From the NCBI GenBank assembly GCA_001599755.1, contig BCHX01000006.1, forward strand, positions 62,001 through 126,000: a DNA stretch of 64,000 nucleotides. The letters are read 5' to 3'. This document shows, in pieces, positions 53,979-64,000 of the stretch; position 1 is the first letter of the stretch, and every line of letters begins with the position of its first letter. Origin of the DNA: Gliomastix tumulicola (Eukaryota; Ascomycota; Sordariomycetes; Hypocreales; Bionectriaceae). Made by a program: the position numbers and the translations under genes. The notes under the pieces were generated by a model. The model had not been told where the DNA came from and did not search any database. It saw only the letters and a list, made by a program, of their open reading frames with translations.

Positions 53979-56508
53979 GGTGATTGTACGGGGTGATCTG
54001 TATCAATCAATCGGGAGCTACAGATGAAGAAGGAGGTCAAGGTGAGGTGAGGTGAGGTGTAGCTGGGAGGGAAAAGAGAGTGTGCGTCAGTGACGAGACC
54101 AGATGGGAGCTCGGGAGAGTGAATGGCGAGTGACAGCAGGGCCCTGGATGCACACCAACGGCGGGAGGATTGACATCTAATATATACGTACATGAATCAT
54201 GTTACATCGACAGATCAAACAGGCAGGACGAAAAAGGCGTTTGGTTCAAGGGATGCAGCGCACCCACTCACACACATGAACCGCGCGGTGAGGCCACCGG
54301 CAATCCACACATCACACCGGCGCTGCGTTTCCTGAATCGCTTCAAATCCCACCTGGGGCCGAGAACCACCAGAGGTACTTACGTACGCTTTTATTGAATC
54401 CAAGGCACGCGTCAAGGCGGGGGAGGCGAGGGACCCTGCCAAAACCCAGGCCATGTTGGCTGTGCAGCCTGTGTTTGCTGCACCTCATTCGGCCATCGGA
54501 CCTGTCCGTTGTGTCCTCATGCCGAGTCGAGTTAGCATCGCCGTGCTTGGTGGACTGCTGGTCCAGGGTGACGCAAGATGTTGGTGCAGATATTATGGCA
54601 GGCCTCAGCCACCGTGATCCGGCTCGGTTCCGAGATGTCGGGCACCGAGCAGAGACATCTTTATTAATGCCTCAGCTCACAGAGCTGTTTTGATGGCATC
54701 CTCCGAGGTCGGTTCATCGACGTCAGATCCTGGACGGCAGAAGTAGAAGATGATGGAGAGCGGGCAGCGCGACGTGGAACTGCGCAGAGAAACAAGATGA
54801 AACTGTGAAGCATTAACGGCCCGCTAGCGAAGAAACATGTTTCAAGCCTACAGAACCCCGCTCCGACGCTCTCTCAGGCTTCCAGAATGGCGCTGCCCAA
54901 GCCCGTGGAAGGTGAAAGGGAGCGCCAGGAGGGGATTTGTCATGCTCGCATAACCTCTTGACCCTGCCTGGGATCTCTAATTTCCCCCACCAGATCAACT
55001 GTACTCCAGCTTTTAACCAACTCCCGAGTACCGAATCCAGCGAGCCAAGTGAGTCAGTGACGCCCCTAAAACAAGATCTAGCACAGGCGCAGTCAACTTT
55101 ATTTGAAACAACCTCTCCCACTAGCAAGAGAGTCGACACACGCAAATCGTCCTGCAATGACTCGGCCAGCACTTACATACCCAACAGAGCACACCGGGCA
55201 GACAGACGAGGCAGTGTTCTAGAACGCAATGCCAGGGCATGGGACGCGAGCATGGACCAGAATCTGCAGCTTCCCATGCAGGAACACAACGTGACACGGC
55301 GCCACCAATGCGGCATCTGCAAAACGCTGGGGAACAGTCTAGGGTAGAGGACCTTCCCTCTTGGGATGGCCATCGTGACGCATCGCCTCGGTCAATTTTC
55401 CTCTTCCCGCCGTCCTGGCATTTCGCTTTTCCCTTTTCCCCTGCGCTGGGCCCGTCGGTCCCCTGTTTTTGCTAGCGCGACGGAAAAAAACTCTTCAGAG
55501 CAGGTGTATGTGTGTGTGTGTATGAGAGAGGACCGCCGGGTGGGATAAAAGGCCGGTGAGCGCACCAAGGATCCAGGCGACACGCAATAGCTCAAATATC
55601 CAGCAAGGGTCGTCCCAGCGGCAGTTATTGGCTCCTCTGAGCGCGCACTCTTTGTGACGTCCGTCTACCGAGCGGTGCCCCGTCTCGTGGCTTGACCTCA
55701 TTCTTATCAATCGCATCAATGGTTTGGGGCACTCACTGGATGACTGCCGCTTGCTTACTAAGGGGTGGAGAGGAGGTACGTACATAATACAAAATAAGGC
55801 GGTGGTCCCCCACCATTGACACTGGTCAAGTGGTAGAGAGGACGTAACCTAGAGCGCCGAGCAGGCAGGCTTGAGATGGTAGTCCGAGATCAAGATCAGA
55901 GATCAGCTGTTCGAACCTGGGGCCGTCAATTCTCTTCCGTTATCTTGAGGCTTTCGAGGCTCTTGAGAGTGAAGGGTCTGTGAGCGGTGAATGGTTGTGT
56001 AGTAAAAACTTGCGGATGGCGGTTTTTCGTAGCCCCTGGAGGTCCCAGGAGGCGAGCTTTTTTGCTGTTTTCTTAAAGATCATTTTTGCATCATGCCCTT
56101 CCTGTATATGCAGCAACACCTAGAGCAGGCACTAATAATATGAAAATTTTCATCTTGGATTATTATTTCTCCCTAGCAGATTGTCTATGCTGTGTATATA
56201 TTATTCTGTGTTGTTTATAACTATCTCAAGATGATTTCTACTGCCGTTGGCCAAAACATTGAGTGACATGCTCGTACGGGCGACTATTGTAATCATGTGA
56301 GGTTGAGCCGTGCTGCAAGCCTGAGGTGCTGCTCGCTGTCGGATATTCATGCGTGGACATTAATTGGATGGACAAGGAAGATGGGCAAACATGCTCGATG
56401 TTGGAGCGTACTGTTGGTCCGCTCACTGAGGTGGCAGCGATGCCCGAACTATCTCGATACGTCGTGGCAAAATGATTTCCTCTTGGGTATACTACGCTAA
56501 TGCTGGTA
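53979..56508. other. 2.5 kb intergenic region with repeats and tRNA-like relic
   Basis: Upstream of the FMN dehydrogenase are a GGTGA repeat (54041-54059) and a TAATATATAC element near 54177-54186. A TG dinucleotide tract lies at 55504-55522 and a tRNA-like stretch at 55815-55930. The segment 56080-56230 is AT-rich. None of the open frames (up to 136 codons) has a motif, so no gene is called. Confidence 0.4.
55815..55930 (+). ncRNA. Possible decayed tRNA-like element
   Basis: A pol III A-box-like stretch (TGGTCAAGTGGTAGAG, about 55822-55837) and a B-box GTTCGAACC (55909-55917) are spaced as in an intron-containing or long-variable-arm tRNA. The ends ATTGAC (55815-55820) and GTCAAT (55925-55930) can pair as an acceptor stem. 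The T-stem, however, pairs poorly and no convincing anticodon arm forms. It is most likely a relic or chance similarity. Confidence 0.25.
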
Positions 56509-58049
56509 TCAATGTCGCTCTACAACGACAGATCTCGTCTCGACGATCCCCTTTTCACTATTGTCATCATCGCTCGCCGTCGCACGTGTCTGCCCACCAA
56601 TGACGACCGTCTGTGATACACCCTTCACACCCGCCGTCTCGTGTCCCTCCGGGCCGTCCCAACGCGTCATCTCCAGCTCGGTGCTCTCGTGGCGGCCGTC
56701 GTCGAACTGGGCGTACGGATTCCGGCGGTTGTAGCCGTAGCTGTTCTTCGTCCGGGGTGTGACCCGGGGCGTGTCGGCTTGCTCGTTGACGTCGTTTGAG
56801 GACCCCATGAGCTTGGGCAGCATGTGACGGAAGAACTTCTTCAGTGTGGGAACGGTCCCGCAGATGACGAGGAGGTTGCATTCAAGCTGACTGTGACAAG
56901 GGAAGACAGCGTCAGTTAGTTGGTTGAGGAACCTTGGGGGGCTGGGGCGGCTTACCTCCAGACGCTTGCAGAGGCAGTGATCCAGCTCTGGTCTGCGCCG
57001 GACATCTTGGGAAGAATACCAGCTCTCACGACCGACGTGATGACGGTGCTATTTCATTCACTTCAGTTAGCTAACTGACAAGCCTTCTTGATATGAGTCG
57101 GGTGGGAAGTATTACACCAGACCGACCGAGAACATGGCGATGACACCCAACCTCTGTGTAAGTGGCATCTTCAAGCCCCAAACGGCTGTCACTACATGTT
57201 AGCATATTTGCTCCCCGTCGAAAGACGATAGATGTGGCATCGGGACTCACTTGGGATCGGGAGGCAGAAGATGACGACGTCGGTGAAGATGTTGACGACG
57301 CAGGTAGCGATAAAGAGAGCCGTCGTGTCGATGCACTCCCCTTCCATCTCGACCGCCCACGACTTGTTGACCGGCTTGCACGCAAACAGGAGGGCGAGGA
57401 AGATGGCAGGCGTGTAGCCGGCGATGAGGGCCAGCGAGCCCCAGACACATATCCTGAACCACTTCTCAGGCGTGAGGCGGAGGTAGAAGATGAGGAGTGC
57501 GACCTTGGCGAACGAGGCACAGGGCATGAAGACCGAGCCTCCGATGTAGACGGACTGGACAGCAGCAAAGCCATTAGGTTAGGAGAATGCTCTTGGATGA
57601 CGAGACGGGTCCGCAGATGGGAAGTGACGGGGCTACTCACGATCTTGAAGAGGACGTATCTCTCTATCGGCTGTTCCCACCCGTGGACTCCTCTCGCGTC
57701 GATGCCAACAGACCCTTTGAACCCCCGTGTTAGATCATAGAAAAAGAAAGAAAAAAGAAAACGAGCGACGAGAGTGCGTACATATCGTGACGCCCTGCAC
57801 AATCAGAGAGCAGATGTAAGACATCATCAGGAATCCATCCTCCAGCTGGAGCCCCTTGACGATGACCATCTTGGTGTATATGCGCTGGAACATGAACAAG
57901 AAGGCCATGACGTTGCCGATGCCGATGACGAGGTACAGCGTGAGGTGCATGTTCCTCTGCGGGTTGTCAAAGTCGACCACACAGTCGTCGGGCTTCGGGA
58001 GGTACGTGATGACGCCCTCCGTGTTGTAAAAGGCCGAGTAGTCGGGCAT
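56509..58049 (-). CDS. Fungal rhodopsin-like integral membrane protein (7 TM)
   Basis: Six exons on the minus strand: 58049-57782, 57714-57641, 57554-57251, 57191-57116, 57048-56956, 56890-56509; 398 aa. Seven membrane helices, including LYLVIGIGNVMAFLFMFQR, GGSVFMPCASFAKVALLIFY, ICVWGSLALIAGYTPAIFLA, FIATCVVNIFTDVVIFCLP and RLGVIAMFSVGLVTVITSVV, then VWSQLECNLLVICGTVPTLK. This matches the fungal rhodopsin/SAT4-like family (PF20684-type), ER or plasma-membrane proteins of unknown function, some effector-linked. The hydrophilic C-terminus of about 100 residues is Ser/Thr/Asp-rich. The acidic loop KPVNKSWAVEMEGECIDT is typical. It is not a retinal-binding microbial rhodopsin: no helix-7 Lys motif was seen. 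ATG at 58049 (MPDYSAFY) was chosen. Confidence 0.87.
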
Positions 58050-59757
58050 GGCGGCTGGAAGGCACGATACGATGCTGCCCGGGCGACCGTCTGATAACGG
58101 TGAGATGAATCCAAAGAACGCGAGCAGACCGGCAAGCTTTTGAGGGAAATCAATCACCCATCGCGTGAGTTGGAAGAAAGAAGAACAGATGAACGGAGAA
58201 CGCAGGAAGAAGATCGAGAGATCTGGGTCATGCATGGATGGATGGATGGATGGACATGCATCCAGGGTCTTAAACGTCCGCACGGAGGTTACACTGCGCC
58301 GTAAATCTCTGCCTGTCTGTGTTTGCTTCACTTTCTTTCCCGCGCCCCCCCCCTGTCCGTGCTCGATTTTCTCCTTGCCAACCCCGCGTAAATGTAGCAA
58401 ATTTGTCCGAAGATAAGGTCAGGTAAGGTCGCAACGCGATCAACAGGGCTAAATTGGGCGCGGTGCTGCTGCAGACATGCCAGCGTGCATGCTCTCTAAC
58501 GCTTTAACGCATGATCTTCGAAATTTCAGCCGCGGTGCCCCGAACCCCTTGACCCATGCGTCGTATTCCAACGTGTACTGTAACTACTCACTAATAACGG
58601 AGTGCTGAAGACCGGACTAGTCCGCGGAAAGACCCCGTGCGGGAAGGGAAGAAGGCAAGGTTAATCTTAAGGCACCGGCTAGGGAGAAGCCAGCTCGCTC
58701 CCGTCTGAAGACTCGCTTGGAGCTGGGAACCGGGCGACGCATCAGTGGACAATTGTTACTTCTGGGGCGCCGGCCGAGACACGCAAGCGGACGAATAAAT
58801 ACTTGAGACATATACACGCCCAAATTGTATGGCCCTATAACTCAAGTATTTATTCGGCCGCGTGACACGGTCCGTCGTGTTAGCAGGCCTGGAAGGAATC
58901 GAGGATGTCGCTGTGCTGGTTGATGAGCGCAGTCTAGGACGAGAAGAGCCCTGAACGAAGCTGATCGTTATGTTAAATCAGCACTATCCCGTAACTGACA
59001 CGCCTAACTGCCGCTAAACAGCGCTACGGCAGGGCTAAGCTTCCCCGGAGCTAGCTAAGGGCCCCCCGGCAGTTCCAGCTGGGCATTGTTGACGAGTCCT
59101 TCCCCAGAGGGTAGTCCAGCTGATGATCAGCCATTTCCACTTGAAGATGGCTGCATACAAAAGAGCTTTTCCCATGACCAAGGAGGTTTCGGACCTGACT
59201 CGCATGTGCAGAGACCCCGGCCGAGAGCTCTTCATGAAGATTCGCTCATGTACGAAATCGTTGAAAGGGGCGGCCGCGCGCCCCCTCATCTGAGCCCGGG
59301 TCTGCGTCTGCTGGCAAGGTTGCCCTTGACTGAGGCCTCCTCATGCAACCAAACCTGCAGTTGTCCACCTTGTCCGTCGCATGAGCTCCGCGTTTCTCGG
59401 GCAAGTCGCCACACAAGAGGCCCTCTTCCCCCACAGCCAAGCAGACATGCAAGCCCTCAGGATACCTTCTCCCGCTGCGCGTCGCGCGCGCAGGCAAGAA
59501 TCGTGGCTCGGCGATGCTTAAATCCATAAATCCATCCCCGATTCCCGTTTCTTCCCCACCGAGTCTGCCTTCTTTGCCGTGCCATGTTTGTGGGAAAAAA
59601 AAATAAAAAAATTCCTAGTTATATGTGCCTGGTTGCCTGTGTCCGTGTTTCGTAGATCTTGCGTGCTTTCATCCCTCCCCATCCTGAAGCGGTTGCAAGC
59701 CCCCGACCGACCCAATTTGCCAATCTCGTGCCGTCCGGCGGTCATATAGAAAGCACC
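58050..59757. promoter_or_regulatory. Divergent intergenic region, rhodopsin-like gene / FAD oxidase
   Basis: About 1.7 kb. A GGAT tetranucleotide repeat (58236-58254) lies in the leader side of the 7TM gene. A hairpin-forming inverted repeat sits at 58792-58856. Plus-strand frames up to 147 codons show no motif. Confidence 0.45.
58792..58856. repeat. Inverted repeat, 16-bp perfect arms
   Basis: CGAATAAATACTTGAG at 58792-58807 is the exact reverse complement of 58841-58856, with a 33-nt loop. It could form a hairpin, be the remnant of a small inverted-repeat element, or be a pair of regulator sites between two divergent genes. Confidence 0.8.
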
Positions 59758-61549
59758 ATGAGCAATATCAAGAGCCTGCGGCAGTATCTGTCTCTAGCGG
59801 CACTGCTGCCTGTGGTCAGTGCCAGTGCTACCGACTCCGTGGCTAACAAATGCGTAAGTCCCTTGCGAAACGCTCTTGGACGGGCCCAGAACTCCCATTT
59901 TCGTCCCTTTAGCCCCCTTTCCAGCGTTGCAACGCCCACGAGGTGATGTGATATCTGAGACACGCACCTGCACTAGCGCAGGTGTGATCATGTCGGCACA
60001 TCTGCCAATCACACCCTCCATGGATGCTGACCTGAGACCAAACAGTGCAAAGCCCTCGTCAAGCATGCCAGCCTGGAGGACAAGGTGTACTTCCCCGGCA
60101 CCGACAGTTACGATGGCCGCATGGACACGTACTGGTCGCTCAGCGCCGCCCTCGCGCCCTGGTGCATGGTGCTCCCTGAGACGCTCGACGACGTGTCCAA
60201 GGTGATCACCACGCTGGGCAAGGAGAAGTGTCCCTTTGGGATCCGCGGCGGCGGACACGGCACCCACGCGCTGTCCAACACCCTGGAGGACGGCGTCACC
60301 ATCGACATGGGCGTCTTCAGCGACACGACGTATGATCCCGAGACGAAGACTGCGTCCATTGGCCCTGGCGCCCATTGGGGCGATGTTTACGACACGCTGA
60401 CGCCGTACGGAGTGACTGTCACCGGCGGACGTGCAGGCTCTGTCGGCGTCGGAGGTTTCTTGCTGGGTGGCGGCAACTCGTTTCACTCGGGCAGCCACGG
60501 CTTCGGCTGCGACCAGGTCAAGAACTACGAGATCGTTCTTGCTGACGGCCGCGTCATCAATGCGAACGAGAACGAGCACAAGGATCTCTGGCAGTCCCTG
60601 AAGGGCGGCTCCGGCAACTTCGGTCTGGTGACGCGCTTCGACCTGCAGCCCATCGAGTTCGAGGACCCGGCCAACCCCAACATCTTCGGTGGCATCGTGG
60701 GTGTCGACTACGGCTCCTCTGAGCCTGTCATCGACGCCTTCATCGAGTTTGTCGACAGTGTCGGCAACGATATCTACAGCTCTACGATCATGGGCTGGGG
60801 ATACAACCCCGCTGCCGGCGGCTTTTCCATCCGTCTTGTGCTGGACAACGTCGCCAACGTGGAGAATCCCCCGGCCTTTGACAAGTTCCTGAGCATCCCT
60901 GGCCAGACCTCCAACTCCCTGAGGAGCGGTACCATGTCCGACATCACGACCGAGCTCATTCGCACCGCCAAGACCTAGTAAGTTCATACATAGCCTGTCT
61001 CAGTTCAGCATCCACATCCATTGGTGACAGACACACGGACTGACTGGACATAGCACCATCTGGTTCACCGGGACCTACAAGAACGACGCCCGAGTCCTCC
61101 GCTTCATCGCCGACAAGCACGAGGCCGTCATGCTCGAGATCGAGAGCGTCATCGGCACCGCCACGGGCATGTTCAGCAGCTGCCAGGCCCAGCCCATGAC
61201 CCACGCCATGATCTCGCAGGCCAAGGGCAACAACGTCCTCGGCCTGGAGGACCGCGTCGTCGACGGCCCTGGCTTCATGTTCCTCATGTACTTTGGCGTC
61301 AACACGGCCGAGCACGAGGCCACTGCCTTCCCTTACATCGAGAATTTCTTCAAGGAGGTGGAGGAGTACGCTGACTCGCTGGATGCCAACTGGAACTGGT
61401 CGTACCTTAACTATGCCCACTATGTCCAGGATCCTATTGCTGGGTATGGCAAGGCCAACATTGACAAGCTCAGGGCGACGTCCAAGAAGTACGATCCCAA
61501 GGGTGTCTTCCAGAAGCTGCGCCAGTCCGGCTTCAAGATCCCCCAGTAA
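59758..61549 (+). CDS. Secreted FAD-binding (PCMH-type) oxidoreductase
   Basis: Three exons, 59758-59853, 60046-60977, 61054-61549; 507 aa. The ATG at 59758 (MSNIKSLRQYLSLAALL) gives a signal peptide cut near VSASA. The FAD domain has FGIRGGGHGTHALSN (His103, the likely 8-alpha histidyl-FAD attachment), then TVTGGRAGSVGVGG and GGGNSFHSGSHGFGCDQ, and KGGSGNFGLVTRFDL. The position that holds a cysteinyl-FAD link in bicovalent enzymes has no Cys, so single attachment is expected, unlike the oxidase at 2270-4466. The C-terminal part (DANWNWSYLNYAHYVQDPI to KYDPKGVFQKLR) is the substrate domain of sugar- or alcohol-oxidising members. Substrate not visible. Confidence 0.92.
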
Positions 61550-61900
61550 AGGGAGCGTCATACGATGAGATGAGGACATGATGCTCCTACACATGTACAT
61601 ATTACCTCGACCTGGCCATATGACTACGATCTCTATGATTAAGATGTCATCATTTATTCGATTCAGGCTATCTCTTGTCAAGCAGCAGAGTAGCTATTGC
61701 ACTTGAGTATCTCTAGAATGAGCAGGTTTGATTTGTTGCCTATCCCCGGCCCTGCATCATGTAAATATATGGAAAAAAAATAAATAAATAGAATAGCTCA
61801 CTTGATATCCTTTGGCTTCTCGTGCTAGTAGTAGTCACTCACCGCATTCCTACTCAGTTCACTGATCAACCTCCTCGGGCTGCTCGAACAGGTGTTGCCC
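61550..61900. other. Intergenic, convergent 3' ends
   Basis: About 350 bp of AT-rich sequence between the FAD oxidase (+) and the first small gene (-), including a short A-rich stretch near 61770. No gene. Confidence 0.45.
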
Positions 61901-62197
61901 TCACGCGAGCACAAACTTCCACAGCACCCCGTCTCGCTCTTTCTCAACATCCAAACCCTCGTCAGCTAGGTCCATGAGGAAATCTTTGATATCTTGTTCG
62001 GTCATGTCCACGTCCTTGGTCTTTGCGTCCGTCAGTTTCGCGACCAGCTCCATGTTGGCCGGGTCGTAGAAAGCCACCAGATTCCAGATGCCCGTGACAA
62101 GGTGTGTCGTGCGGCCCAGCTTCTTGTTGTAAATCTTCGGCAGTTCGGTAGCGACGAACTTGCATTTCAGTTGCTCGGCGATCGTTGGAGTAGACAT
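61901..62197 (-). CDS. Small protein of unnamed tandem family, member 1
   Basis: 98 aa, single exon, start MSTPTIAEQ at 62197. I do not recognise the family. It shares with the next two genes the blocks QLKCKFVATELPKIY (near residue 10), DVDMTEQDIKDFLMDL (about 62-77) and GLDVEKERDGVLWKF (about 81-95). There is no signal peptide or membrane segment. The C-terminal half is acidic and predicted to hold a helix followed by the conserved E-R-D-G-V-L-W-x-F end. The leader just before the ATG is A/C-rich (AACAAAACACCACC). Cytosolic or nuclear location is inferred. The conserved spacing of motifs argues for a real protein and not a chance frame. Confidence 0.75.
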   Translation of the reverse strand: MSTPTIAEQLKCKFVATELPKIYNKKLGRTTHLVTGIWNLVAFYDPANMELVAKLTDAKTKDVDMTEQDIKDFLMDLADEGLDVEKERDGVLWKFVLA

Positions 62198-62506
62198 GGT
62201 GGTGTTTTGTTTTGTTAGGATTCGCTTGAGGAAAGGTAGACGGGTGAGATGCGCAGAGTGTAGACCTTGCACGTTTTCCTTCGTCGGCGTGACGTCCTAT
62301 TTGAATGGACTCTCTTTGAGTGAATAGCGTAGCAGCATCTTGTGCTATGGAAAATTGATCTGAAAAACTTGTCTGATATTTAAAAGCGTACAACTTGTAG
62401 CTTCTCTGAATCACTATTGAAAAACCTGGCATCTTGGGCTTTCCACATTACAAGACTAAGAGCTGCGATTCAAAACAGCGTGAGGCAACCGGTCTTGACT
62501 TCCAAC
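62198..62506. other. Spacer between small-family members 1 and 2
   Basis: About 309 bp holding the promoter of member 1. No TATA box clearly assigned. Confidence 0.4.
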
Positions 62507-62812
62507 CTACTCAATTTCACGTACGAAGGACCATATCGCCCCGTCAAATTCCTCGTGGACGTCGAGCCCCTTCTCAGCCAGGTTCAACAGGAATTTCTTG
62601 AGTTCCTTGCAGGTCATGTCGACCTGGACCTCACCGTCGCACGCTGACATCGCATACAGTGCCGTCTTTGCCTCGGCGTAGTCTACAATGAGACTTCTCG
62701 GTTCTGGGGGAATATCCGCGTACGGTTTTCGCGCCGAGAAAACCTTGGGTATCTCGGTGACGACGAATTTGCATTTAAGCTCGTCAGATACAGGGGGCTT
62801 TTTCTGAGGCAT
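62507..62812 (-). CDS. Small protein of unnamed tandem family, member 2
   Basis: 101 aa, single exon, start MPQKKPPVSDE at 62812; an in-frame ATG 14 codons upstream is less likely. Shared blocks: ELKCKFVVTEIPKVF, VQVDMTCKELKKFLLNL and GLDVHEEFDGAIWSFV. A proline-containing middle (ADIPPEPRSLIVDYAEAK) differs from member 1. No signal peptide. The leader, like that of member 1, is A-rich just before the ATG (CTCGAACAACC). Identity to member 1 by eye is concentrated at the two ends, suggesting an old duplication with a conserved functional core. Confidence 0.75.
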   Translation of the reverse strand: MPQKKPPVSDELKCKFVVTEIPKVFSARKPYADIPPEPRSLIVDYAEAKTALYAMSACDGEVQVDMTCKELKKFLLNLAEKGLDVHEEFDGAIWSFVREIE

Positions 62813-63358
62813 GGTTGTTCGAGTTTTCTTTTCGTTGTAGTGGATATGATTCAAGTTGATGCTAGGTGTTCGTATCCAAGTCTCGTGAGCGGCGACTATT
62901 TTGAAGTGTACACTTGAACGTGAATCGAGAACAGAGGCGGTGAATGATAGCCAAGATGCTTGTCAACAGGTTGCATAATCCCTGAGTGGACGTCGCGATA
63001 GTACAGTGAGTCAGTGCTGAAGTCGTCCCCAAGCCAGGTGATTGATGAGTCTTAAACATGGGAAAGAAGCACAACATTTCCTGGACTGTTGGCTGGAGTT
63101 AGATGGAAAACTGAGGCGAATGTACCCTGCTCCATACTGAAAGATGTACGACAAATAAGAGATAAATGTGAGCTTTCTCTTGGGAAGATAATTTTGAATC
63201 TACTGGGGGTGGTTCTTGCATACTCATCGAAGCGCCATGTAAAGACAGTTCAAGAATCTATCAACACCAGATGAGCCCTGTAAATCCACCGCTCATCAAA
63301 AAGATCACCCAAACTGTTTCTAACGCCCAGGAACGAAGACTTGATCTCCTATCAAGTC
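62813..63358. other. Spacer between small-family members 2 and 3
   Basis: About 546 bp. No coding feature and no further copy of the LKCK or DGVLW motif on this strand was seen. It presumably contains the promoter of member 2. Confidence 0.4.
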
Positions 63359-63643
63359 TCACATGCGCTTGAACTGCCAAAGGACCCCGTCACGCTCCCG
63401 CTCAACGTCGGGCCCTCCGAGTGCAGCTTCCATCAGGAAGTCATACAGAGCGATGTCCATTTCAATCTCGACGGTCTCTGATCCAGATGGCCTCCCATGC
63501 AAGCCCATCTTGGCCGCGCCGAAAGCCAGCAGGAGCGTGCTCTTATCAGAGGGAAAGACCACTCTTTGGTACTCGACGAACTGCGCGGGCATTTCGGAGA
63601 CGACGACCTTGCACTTGAGAACGTCGGAGAGAATCGGTGCCAT
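63359..63643 (-). CDS. Small protein of unnamed tandem family, member 3
   Basis: 94 aa, single exon, start MAPILSDV at 63643. Shared blocks: VLKCKVVVSEMPAQF, VEIEMDIALYDFLMEA and GPDVERERDGVLWQF. It is the most diverged copy in the middle (PSDKSTLLLAFGAAKMG) yet has the same end as member 1 (E-R-D-G-V-L-W). The Met at the start follows a short leader. All three genes lie on the same strand within 1.75 kb, and the array may continue beyond the window. Confidence 0.75.
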   Translation of the reverse strand: MAPILSDVLKCKVVVSEMPAQFVEYQRVVFPSDKSTLLLAFGAAKMGLHGRPSGSETVEIEMDIALYDFLMEAALGGPDVERERDGVLWQFKRM

Positions 63644-64000
63644 TTCTATGACTAGTGGCTCAATATTCGAATCCGAGTGTGGTATTGAAGGTAAACGGAT
63701 TTGGTTGGCATGGGGTTGAATTCCGTCTCTCGACAGGATGGTGTGAAGGAAGCAGCGCGATTTTGAGTATGTTTACGTGGGCTGAATCGCAGTCACAAGC
63801 TGACGAGCGCCAGCTCAGATTAGACGGTATCCGGCGTTCTGGAACTGGTCCTTGTGCGCCTTGTGAATCGATCCAGCTCACGGGGACATCTGGTGCGACT
63901 GCCATCAGAGGTTGTGCGACATGACATATCTGACTAGCTCCCTCAAAGAAGACGTTGGTATAGATCCTAGGGATAAATGCTGTAGTTCATGTTGGAATTT
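63644..64000. other. Intergenic, window end
   Basis: About 357 bp upstream of member 3. Short frames only; no fourth copy within the window. Confidence 0.4.

Noticed and set aside
54937..55347. 136-codon plus-strand frame
   Set aside because: No motif; composition not gene-like.
59086..59529. 147-codon plus-strand frame
   Set aside because: Pro/Ser/Arg-rich without domain; lies in the leader region of the FAD oxidase.
59794..60987. 397-codon minus-strand frame opposite the second FAD oxidase
   Set aside because: Shadow; the plus strand shows the FAD domain with continuous motifs.
1..64000. CRISPR arrays, prokaryotic operons, ribosome-binding sites, rRNA genes
   Set aside because: None seen; the window is eukaryotic and its direct repeats are simple-sequence or coding minisatellites without spacers.

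Overview
This is nuclear DNA of a filamentous ascomycete (Pezizomycotina, probably Sordariomycetes or a close relative). The evidence is short 50-100 bp GT-AG spliceosomal introns in about half of the genes, fungus-specific families (HET domain, Zn2Cys6 regulators, fungal rhodopsin-like 7TM protein, yapsin-like GPI protease, FAS1, NmrA) and an eroded OrsD-like relic. No prokaryotic operon structure is visible. I support 29 protein-coding genes. Exon coordinates were rebuilt by eye from splice signals, reading-frame continuity and family motifs, so they are models and not transcript-backed.

Layout. (1) 1-2269: no gene recognised. (2) 2270-21048: a metabolic block with a secreted FAD-linked oxidase, an intronless cytosolic GH36 alpha-galactosidase, a DHA1-type MFS exporter, a Zn2Cys6 regulator, a HET-domain protein, a seven-exon xylose-isomerase-like TIM-barrel protein, a cytochrome P450 of the pisatin-demethylase type and a second Zn2Cys6 regulator. 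This resembles a catabolic/detoxification or secondary-metabolite cluster without a backbone synthase. (3) 21216-28724: two secreted proteases (GPI-anchored aspartic protease with a long Ser/Thr/Pro minisatellite; proteinase-K-like subtilisin) flanking a gene-poor stretch that holds the OrsD-like relic. (4) 29611-37555: ferric reductase, secreted HNH nuclease, N-terminal protein methyltransferase and secreted CBM9-like protein. (5) 37675-45189: second MFS exporter, NmrA-like protein, sulfotransferase-like membrane protein, secreted two-domain fasciclin protein. (6) 46758-53978: polyglutamine fungal protein, Gal80-like GFO/IDH/MocA protein, secreted GH5 exo-beta-1,3-glucanase, FMN-dependent alpha-hydroxy-acid dehydrogenase with a signal peptide. 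(7) 56509-61549: rhodopsin-like 7TM protein and a second secreted FAD oxidase, divergent, with a hairpin-forming inverted repeat between them. (8) 61901-63643: three tandem, same-strand, divergent paralogues of a small (94-101 aa) protein family I cannot name.

Nine of the 29 products have an N-terminal secretion signal (oxidases, proteases, nuclease, glucanase, sugar-binding protein, fasciclin, FMN dehydrogenase). The window therefore reads as accessory, extracellular-degradation and small-molecule-handling territory more than a housekeeping region. The most interesting items are the small-protein tandem array, the OrsD-like relic whose stop codons look like C-to-T / G-to-A damage, the cluster around the P450, and the STP minisatellite protease.
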